From Phlebotomus papatasi (taxonomy: Eukaryota > Arthropoda > Insecta > Diptera > Psychodidae), in assembly GCF_024763615.1 (NCBI RefSeq), contig NC_077222.1, positions 26,598,001 to 26,662,000 on the forward strand: a DNA stretch of 64,000 nt, in the 5' to 3' direction. This document shows positions 57,778 to 64,000 of this stretch, one piece after another. Made by a program: the position numbers and the translations under genes. Within the stretch, counting starts at the first letter, position 1. Each line of letters starts with the position of its first letter. The notes under the pieces were generated by a model. That model ran no database searches and was not told the DNA's origin. It saw nothing but the letters and a program-made list of their open reading frames with translations.

Positions 57778-58890
57778 ATTTTTGACAATCAATTTGACAG
57801 TTAACTGAACGAAATCCATCAATGATTCCATTTTCAAGAAAATTTCCCTCTTTTTCTTTATAGAAAAAACTTTGATAATTTAATAATTTTCACATTCAAT
57901 TTAACAGAAAAATTATTGAAAACTGAACGAAAACGATAACATATTATATACTTGTTCTGAAGTAGAAAAAATGTAATAAGTAATCAGATTACGAAACTCA
58001 GCGAAGGCGTTCTTCTCACAAATTAGGAAAATTTACTTTACTAATTTAAATCATTTAACGCTTATTTTGACATAAAATTGAACGAAAACTAAATAGGGGA
58101 AAGCGCGCTAGCTTCGTATGACTCAAGTTTCGGACAATTAAATTTCTTCTCTATGTTTCTTATGGATTTCACCCATAGCTCTTTTCTGAAAATTTGAGGC
58201 ATTGCACTAGCTATTAAAATATAATATTATAATGGGCCAAATTCATTTACAACACATTGAAAAAAAAAATGATTTGTGCGAAGCATAAATCTTCCGAAGG
58301 TAGCGCGCTTTCCCCTAGAATGCATCGGTGGTTCGCATAACAAAAACTTCTCTTAAATATTTTTTTCATCTAAGAAACATTGACATTTGAATAAATTTAA
58401 TTTTATGGTTTAATTTGATAGAAAAAAAATCAGAACAAAACTTAACGAAGACTTTCTTCCCTCGAATGAGATAAACTTTAATCGCTTAAATCATTTTGAC
58501 AATCCTTTTGACAAAAAAAATAACGAAAACTGAACTGAAATACTTCAATTGTATTCTCACTACGAAATTTTCTACCAACTGATTTTCTTTTAAAAAAAAA
58601 TTGATATTGAGTTTTATAGAAAAATCATTCAAAACTTAACGAAATGAAACAATGACTTTCTTTACGTTAAATAACAATACTTATTACAATACCTATTACT
58701 CAGTAAAAGAATTTTCATAATCGAATATTTTTGATAATCTATTTGCAGTATACTTAATAGAAACTAAATGAAACTCAATGAAAGTTTCCTTCCCTTCCTT
58801 CCCACGAATGGGGAAAACTTTACTACAATTTGAATTATTTTGACGTTCAATTTGACAGAAAATCCAACGAAAATTGAACGAAACAATAAC
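57778..58890 (+). repeat. Degenerate tandem array of about 108-bp units
   Basis: The signature TTTGAC..TCAATTTGACAGAAAA followed by AACTGAACGAAA recurs at about 57781, 57890, 58050, 58387, 58493, 58600, 58728 and 58838. Spacing is 106-128 bp for most units. The 58050-58387 gap becomes about 113 bp once the MITE at 58096-58315 is removed. Units are strongly diverged. The array ends about 120 bp before scro exon 3. Confidence 0.65.
58096..58315. mobile_element. TA-flanked MITE inserted in the tandem array
   Basis: Ends GGGGAAAGCGCGCTAGCTTC and GAAGGTAGCGCGCTTTCCCC, with TA at 58094-58095 and 58316-58317. Confidence 0.8.
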
Positions 58891-59008
58891 TAAGTTCCCA
58901 TGAATTTTCAACCCAGAGACCTCTTCTTCATGAAGGGAATTTCTTGAAGTGTAGTGAGTTAATTTTTCACGATTGATTGCATTAATGTGATATTTTCTTC
59001 TTTTTCAG

Positions 59009-59163
59009 TCTCAAGATTAATGGGTGGCTCAGCGGGTGGTTCCATGGGACACGCAATGAGCAACATGGGAAGTTTGGCGGCTTGCAGTGTATCTGACTCA
59101 AAGCCAATGCAATTTCCTCTGGCACAGAGGCGAAAAAGACGAGTCCTTTTCACACAAGCACAG
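59009..59163 (+). CDS. scro: scarecrow, coding exon 3 (start of homeodomain)
   Basis: 155 nt after a strong acceptor (TTCTTTTTCAG). It completes an Ile codon and encodes SRLMGGSAGG..., a Gly/Met/Ser-rich linker, and then RRKRRVLFTQAQ, the N-terminal arm and first helix of an NK-2 homeodomain. The exon ends at CAG/GTCAGT, splitting the homeodomain after QAQ, the position where NK-2 genes of this class carry an intron as I recall. The remaining homeodomain and C-terminus are not found before 64000 and must lie to the right. About 217 residues of the protein are in the window. Confidence 0.92.
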
Positions 59164-60740
59164 GTCAGTGAGCAATTTTTTCCCCATTATTCAAATGCGG
59201 GCACAATATTGTGCATTATAATCATTTCCGACTTTTTCCCACTCACCACATCATTCCTTCAGTCGGGCAAAGAGGAAAAAAGGTCACGAGAGCATGATTT
59301 TGATCGACAATCTCATTTCCATTCACACACATTTTCAATATCAATTCTATGATCGAAATATCCCAAGAGGCTTGAGAATGGAAGAAGTTTCTCTATATTG
59401 GGGAAAAGAAAGGAAAACACAATTTGAGAACAAAGAGCCATAAGGGTAATTAATTTATTTGAGGAAATTCCTCCTTTATTCTTTTCTCCCTCCGTTGCTA
59501 ATGCAGAACTTCTCAATGGTAACCTTAGTTACAATTCCTTCGCTTTATCATACATTTGTATTCACTACAAAGAATTTATGCAACATCTGGGAAAGGACTC
59601 CAGAAAATATTGAAATCTATCTTTATAATATGTCTTTCATTTAAAATATGAAAAAAAAATCTTTTAGTATAGAAATGGGATGATCTAAACCGGGTTTAGT
59701 TCAAAATGAAAATAAATTTTTAGATGGTCAGGGGAAGTGGGGCTACTTTGAGATACGGGGCTACATTGATAGGGCATATTTGGAACTTTGAATGTAGATT
59801 AGTTTTCTTTTATTAAAATTCAACATAGTAAAAACAAAAAAAACTAAATCCAACTAATAAAAAATTAAATAAAAAATAAAAATAGAAATAGCATAACCCT
59901 CAAGGGAATTTTGACGAATTAAATAAAAAAATTAAAAATTTTCATTTCCCTATCAATTGTTTTATGTCCTAGACACACTTACGACTTAAGCCGAGAGATG
60001 ACTTAGTGGAAAATGATAGAAATGTAGTTTGATCATTATTTCTAATATAATTACGCTAAGCCGTCTCTGGGCTAATCCTCAGGTCTGTCAAGGCCCTAAG
60101 GCTTATATCTGTAAACAATTAGAAATTAAAATTTTCAAATTACCAACAATTTAAATTTCCTTTATGAAATTCGATTTTGATTGCCCTATAAACTGATCAA
60201 TTTTTTATCCTTTTATTTTAAAAGATTTTTGCAATAAAGAATGAATTTCGTAAAGTATTTAATATATTATTTAAAACACTGAATTCCGCATATTTTTTTT
60301 ATAATTGCTTTCGTCAAAAGCTTCAACGAGCCACAGTATGCTTTACAGTGAATATAATGATCCACATTTTGTATTGTAATTTTTATTTTGTATTTTTAGG
60401 GAAGAGCACCCCGGATTGGAATGTTAAGAGACATGCTCGATGTTTAGTTGAAAATAAAGCCTCAAAATACTATTTGGTATTTTTGTGTATGCTAATCGGT
60501 ATATTAGTGATCCATTTAACTATATCTGTGCGTTTGAACTTTAAAATTTTACAATAGATTAATAAAAAGTAGATGTAATTGCTACTGTGTACTCTGTATC
60601 TCGGATCGTCACGTATTTAATCAGGTGTCTCACAGAAAATTGGTTTTATAAATAAAATCTAAACTAATGCATTGCATTCTTGTGAGAGTTAAATGGTAAA
60701 AAGTAGCTAATAACTTTTAAAAGTGAAGATAATTTAATTA
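59164..60740 (+). other. scro: scro intron 3 (partial)
   Basis: Starts GTCAGT. AT-rich, with an M8 copy and a lone AGTGGGGCTACTTTGAGA terminus near 59740. The intron continues through the Ty3/gypsy element to the window edge, if the homeodomain exon lies beyond it. Confidence 0.6.
59968..60103. mobile_element. MITE family M8, copy 2
   Basis: Ends CCTAGACACACTTACGACTT and GGTCTGTCAAGGCCCTAAG; TTAAGCCGAGAGATGACTTAG pairs loosely with CGCTAAGCCGTCTCTGG. Resembles the copy at 51826. Confidence 0.5.
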
Positions 60741-63700
60741 AACCGAGGGATTATTCTTATTTATTCCGCGACGAGCCACCAACTCGCTTATTCTAGAACT
60801 CGCGGGAGACTTGTCTTTACCCATTGGAGGGCTAACCCCTGCGCAACCCAAACGCACTCGGTGACTGTTCACGAAAGACTGAAAGGAATAGACATGCGCA
60901 TAGCCCTCCTCAAGACGTTACACCTAAAGTAACGACTTCTATCCCAGCGAGCATAGATACGAGGGTGACTGTAATACTACTTTATAGGGGACTATATTCA
61001 AATTCAAACAGAACCGTTGAGCGCTGTTCTACATTCGGCCATTCCTGACCACGTTGCCGTCCCCTGGCAACGGTCAATGGACAAGTTACGTTATACTAAG
61101 TTACTGGTATAGGGTTCATTGAATTTAAAATCCAAGTATTTTTGAGTGCTTTTAAATAATTTGACAATTAAACCCACAAACAAACTGGTAGAACAAACGC
61201 TGCAACGTATGTTGTAATCCAATCGTATAATACACGATTGTAATTAACTGTGATGCCGGTTCTTGCTATTAGATTCCGCAAAACCGATTTTCCGCATCAA
61301 TTCTCCAGTGATGCCAGTTAATGCAACTGATTTTCCACATCACTTGTCCAGTACACGAATATCCGTGGACTGTTCCAGGCCTGTTGGAGCTCTTTCGTTG
61401 TTTGGCGCCGAATTCTGGAATGATATAATCTAATATTGATATTTAGATTTACGTACCTTAGTTGATTAGCCTTTCTCTTCCGGCTTATCAGATCAACTAT
61501 CTGCGTTATCAGAGTTTCGAAATATAGCACATTCGACTCCGATTTTCCGACATTACTAATGTCCAGTCAATCCTTTTTAACCCGTGACCGATCAGAGGTT
61601 ATGCAATCAACATTACGGCCATCAAAGAATTGAACACATTAATGTCAACTTCAAACAATGATTTTATTTCATTTCCCTATTAAATTCAGACACTTTCCTG
61701 CACAAAGAATCCAAAATTCATTTACATACATGGTAATGGAGAACATATTTCATATATGAATCTAAACCTCTTCCCAACGATCATCCTCGTCATCACTCGT
61801 GCGGAAACATTCATCCTCAACATCCTGAAGATTTCCCCATGGCTTCAATTTTTCCGCTGTGTAAATGCCAGAGAACGGTTTCTGGCTCAACTGAGTCACT
61901 TCCGTATCCACCACCTCATACCTATCAGCATTGAGAACCCGCTTAATAGCATATGGACCCCTGTATTTCGGAACCATCTTTCTGGTCGATCCAGTGGCGG
62001 GTGGCTCCCAACGGATTAAAACCAAATCGCCCTCCGAATATCGCCGCGGAGCCTTCCGTTTTTCATTAAATTGAGATACTTGTTCCCTTTGACTTTCCTC
62101 TGCCCGATTCTTTGCACGTTCACGTAACTCCGACAAGGGTATATCTTCTTCGACTTCCTCATCTAGCCTGTCACTAATCAGATTCAACAGGGTGTTGCTC
62201 ATGGCGTTACGCGGCTTATATCCCAAGAGCAATTTTTGCGGAGTCTCTCCTGTCACTCTATTACGCAGGCTGTTTATTGCCCATTGCACTGTTGGTAAAT
62301 TTTTAACCCAGTCACTACCTGCATCCGTCTCAGTCATAGACCGCAAAGCATCACCAACAACTTTGAATACCCTTTCTGCCTGACCATTCGCACGAGGTGT
62401 TTTTGCCGCAACTAGCGCCAGTCGAATGCCACGCTCACCGCAATACTCCTGAAATTGCTTAGCTGTAAATGCAGATCCACGGTCCGTTACGATAATACTG
62501 GGCGCTCCAAAGTATTGAAAAATCTCATTCAAAACCCTGATTACGCCACTTGTATTTGCTGATTTAACTGCCCTCAATATTGTAAATCGTGTGAATGAGT
62601 CAGTCACCACTAATATGTACTCGTTTCCTCCATGGCCCTTGGGATAGGGGCCACTGTGATCAAGATGGATGGTATGAAATGGGATTGGCTCTCTGTTCAC
62701 AGTGTGTAACAGATATCTCGTCTCATCTGGCCCACTCTTACCACGTGCACATGGGATGCAACTTTCTATATACTTTCGGACAAATCCTCTCAACTTAGGA
62801 AACCAATAACCTTTGGTTAATTCTTCTACTGTTCGGTCCACTGACAAGTGCCCAGAACGATCATGACTGCATTGAACAACATGGAAACGAAGGCCTCTGG
62901 GTACATAAAACCTCTTACCATGCTTTGTCACCCGAAATACTAAGCCATCTTTCAGCTCAAAATCCCGTTCAATCTGTTTCCTCCTCTTATGTTCAACCTG
63001 AGAACCTTCAAGCACCCTTCGAATCTCCAATAGGTCTGAATCTCTGGTTTGGGCGGCTGCAAGCCAATCATCATACTTAAGTATGGCCATGATCTTAATT
63101 CTCATCACCGGGTTACGACTTAAACAGTCTACGTGTCTCATTTTCCTATTACCCCGATGGACAATATCAAAATCATATTCGATGATTTGCAACCACCATC
63201 TCGCAAACTTTGGTATCATGTCTCGTTTCCTATGAGCTTGTTCTAAAGCTTTGCAGTCGGTGACGATGACGAAATGCTTCCCAAGGAGATAATAGCGAAA
63301 CCTCTTTAGGCTTTCAACAACGGCAAGCGTTTCAAGCTCGAAACTGGCCCAACGACTTTCAGCATCAGATGTCGTCCGACTAAAATAAGCAATGGGTCTC
63401 GCATCATTTTCTTTATCAATTTGTATTAATATGCCGCCAATTCCCCAACTACTTGCATCACAATGAAGCTCGTGTCTGCATTCCGGAGAATACAAGGCCA
63501 GGACAGGTCGTGAAGTGAGAGCTTCCTGTAGCAACTTAAAGGCTTTTTGTTGTTCAGCCGACCAAACGAACTTCACGTTTTTCTTAAGAAGCTGATACAA
63601 TGGAACTGCTATAATGGAGTAGCTGGGTATAAACTTGCGAAAATACCCAGTGAGACCTAAGAATTGCCGAACTGCATGTTGATTCTTCGGAGTTTCAAAT

Positions 63701-64000
63701 TTCGTGATTGCCTCTGTCTTTAGGTCTCCCGGTGTGATCCCTTCTCCACTGATATTGTGTCCTAGATATGCAACTCTTTGAGAGAGAAATTCGCACTTTC
63801 CCAAATTCAACGTTAATCCTGCTTTTGACAACTCTTTCAAGACATCTTCAAGCAGGTTAAGTAGCGAGGACACGTCAGAAGCTCCAATCAAGATGTCGTC
63901 CATGTAGAACGATACACCATCACCATTAATGGGTTTGAGGACTTTGGAAACTAGCTTCATAAAGACAGCAGGAGAATTTGTCAACCCGAAGGGCATACGA
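60740..64000 (-). mobile_element. Ty3/gypsy-type LTR retrotransposon (3' part)
   Basis: Minus-strand element entering from the right edge: pol frame (61762-63996) followed by about 1 kb of non-coding sequence that should be the 3' UTR and 3' LTR. The LTR cannot be delimited without its partner. Its upstream end may be near 61697 (AGGAAAG then TGTCTG), and a minus-strand AATAAA near 60758-60768 may be its poly(A) signal. Repeated CCGGTTC/CCAGTGATGCC blocks occur at 61255-61340. It is inserted in scro intron 3. Confidence 0.8.
61762..63996 (-). CDS. Ty3/gypsy Pol fragment: RT (C-terminal part), RNase H, integrase
   Basis: 744 codons, open to the window edge, so the true start lies beyond. Reverse transcriptase: MPFGLTNSPAVF at 1-12 and the catalytic YMDD at 31-34. 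RNase H: D180 (HCDAS), the ESRWASFELE segment around 213-222, and D247 (VTDCKAL). Integrase: HHCC zinc finger H378, H383, C413, C416 and catalytic D446, D505, E541 with D-35-E spacing. A C-terminal basic and acidic tail ends at TAG. All visible catalytic residues are intact and there are no internal stops, so the copy may be young. Confidence 0.92.
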   Translation of the reverse strand: MPFGLTNSPAVFMKLVSKVLKPINGDGVSFYMDDILIGASDVSSLLNLLEDVLKELSKAGLTLNLGKCEFLSQRVAYLGHNISGEGITPGDLKTEAITKFETPKNQHAVRQFLGLTGYFRKFIPSYSIIAVPLYQLLKKNVKFVWSAEQQKAFKLLQEALTSRPVLALYSPECRHELHCDASSWGIGGILIQIDKENDARPIAYFSRTTSDAESRWASFELETLAVVESLKRFRYYLLGKHFVIVTDCKALEQAHRKRDMIPKFARWWLQIIEYDFDIVHRGNRKMRHVDCLSRNPVMRIKIMAILKYDDWLAAAQTRDSDLLEIRRVLEGSQVEHKRRKQIERDFELKDGLVFRVTKHGKRFYVPRGLRFHVVQCSHDRSGHLSVDRTVEELTKGYWFPKLRGFVRKYIESCIPCARGKSGPDETRYLLHTVNREPIPFHTIHLDHSGPYPKGHGGNEYILVVTDSFTRFTILRAVKSANTSGVIRVLNEIFQYFGAPSIIVTDRGSAFTAKQFQEYCGERGIRLALVAAKTPRANGQAERVFKVVGDALRSMTETDAGSDWVKNLPTVQWAINSLRNRVTGETPQKLLLGYKPRNAMSNTLLNLISDRLDEEVEEDIPLSELRERAKNRAEESQREQVSQFNEKRKAPRRYSEGDLVLIRWEPPATGSTRKMVPKYRGPYAIKRVLNADRYEVVDTEVTQLSQKPFSGIYTAEKLKPWGNLQDVEDECFRTSDDEDDRWEEV

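Larger units (their letters stand above)
48484..59008 (+). other. scro: scro intron 2
   Basis: 10.5-kb phase-1 intron from GTAAGT to TTTTTCAG. It holds M3 (two and a fragment), M5, M2, M8 and other inverted-repeat elements plus a degenerate tandem array before exon 3. Other long stretches (48490-49720, 50125-51015, 51960-53400, 53630-54155, 55550-57770) are AT-rich with no supported gene; part of 52700-53200 is more GC-balanced and could be regulatory. Confidence 0.75.

Noticed and set aside
60348..60557. 69-codon ORF with a hydrophobic segment
   Set aside because: No start context or family; isolated in scro intron 3.
1..64000. CRISPR arrays, operons or other prokaryotic systems
   Set aside because: No regularly spaced direct repeats with unique spacers; split genes and retroelements show an animal nuclear genome.

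Overview
This is AT-rich animal nuclear DNA, almost certainly from an insect and probably a fly. The evidence is split genes with GT-AG introns, a scarecrow/Nkx2.1-type homeobox gene, and a high density of short TA-flanked inverted-repeat elements, tRNA-derived SINEs, BEL/Pao and Ty3/gypsy retrotransposons. A lower dipteran such as a sand fly would fit, but that is inference. No prokaryotic features or CRISPR array were seen.

Host genes. (1) First coding exon of Atg2 (minus, 11539-11706). Its first intron fills 1-11538 and runs off the left edge. (2) mRpS5, mitochondrial ribosomal protein S5 (minus, two exons, 12263-13650), complete, 430 aa. (3) scro, an NK-2 homeobox gene (plus), with three coding exons at 42210-42490, 48269-48483 and 59009-59163. 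The last exon stops inside the homeodomain, and the rest lies beyond the right edge. About 16 kb between mRpS5 and the scro 5' region (24.1-40.2 kb) holds no recognisable gene but has a few promoter- or enhancer-like stretches.

Transposon nest at 13.98-23.84 kb. The 5' end of mRpS5 was tandemly duplicated in units of about 327 bp. The second unit was split by an element (here G, 13984-23844) with 31-bp inverted ends and a 4-bp ATTT duplication. G contains a foldback element F with about 410-bp arms (14334-22409). The left arm of F contains a Helitron-like repeat X, also present at 8.4-10.2 and 27.2-29.1 kb. X contains a very young BEL/Pao element (15225-20302) with two identical 289-bp LTRs and a 5-bp target duplication. 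The layers give a relative insertion order.

The BEL/Pao element is the most striking object. A single open frame of 1483 codons joins Gag, zinc knuckles and protease directly to an envelope-like glycoprotein. Reverse transcriptase, RNase H and the integrase catalytic core are absent, and only short in-frame scraps of the polymerase C-terminal region remain. It looks like a recently mobilised, polymerase-less gag-pro-env derivative of an insect endogenous retrovirus.

Other points. Two closely similar inverted-repeat elements lie in opposite orientation on either side of scro exon 2. A degenerate array of about 108-bp units precedes scro exon 3. A short foldback element carries a tRNA-like sequence. 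At the right edge (about 60.7-64 kb, minus) is the 3' part of a Ty3/gypsy element with an open RT-RNase H-integrase frame. All similarity statements were made by eye from the sequence.
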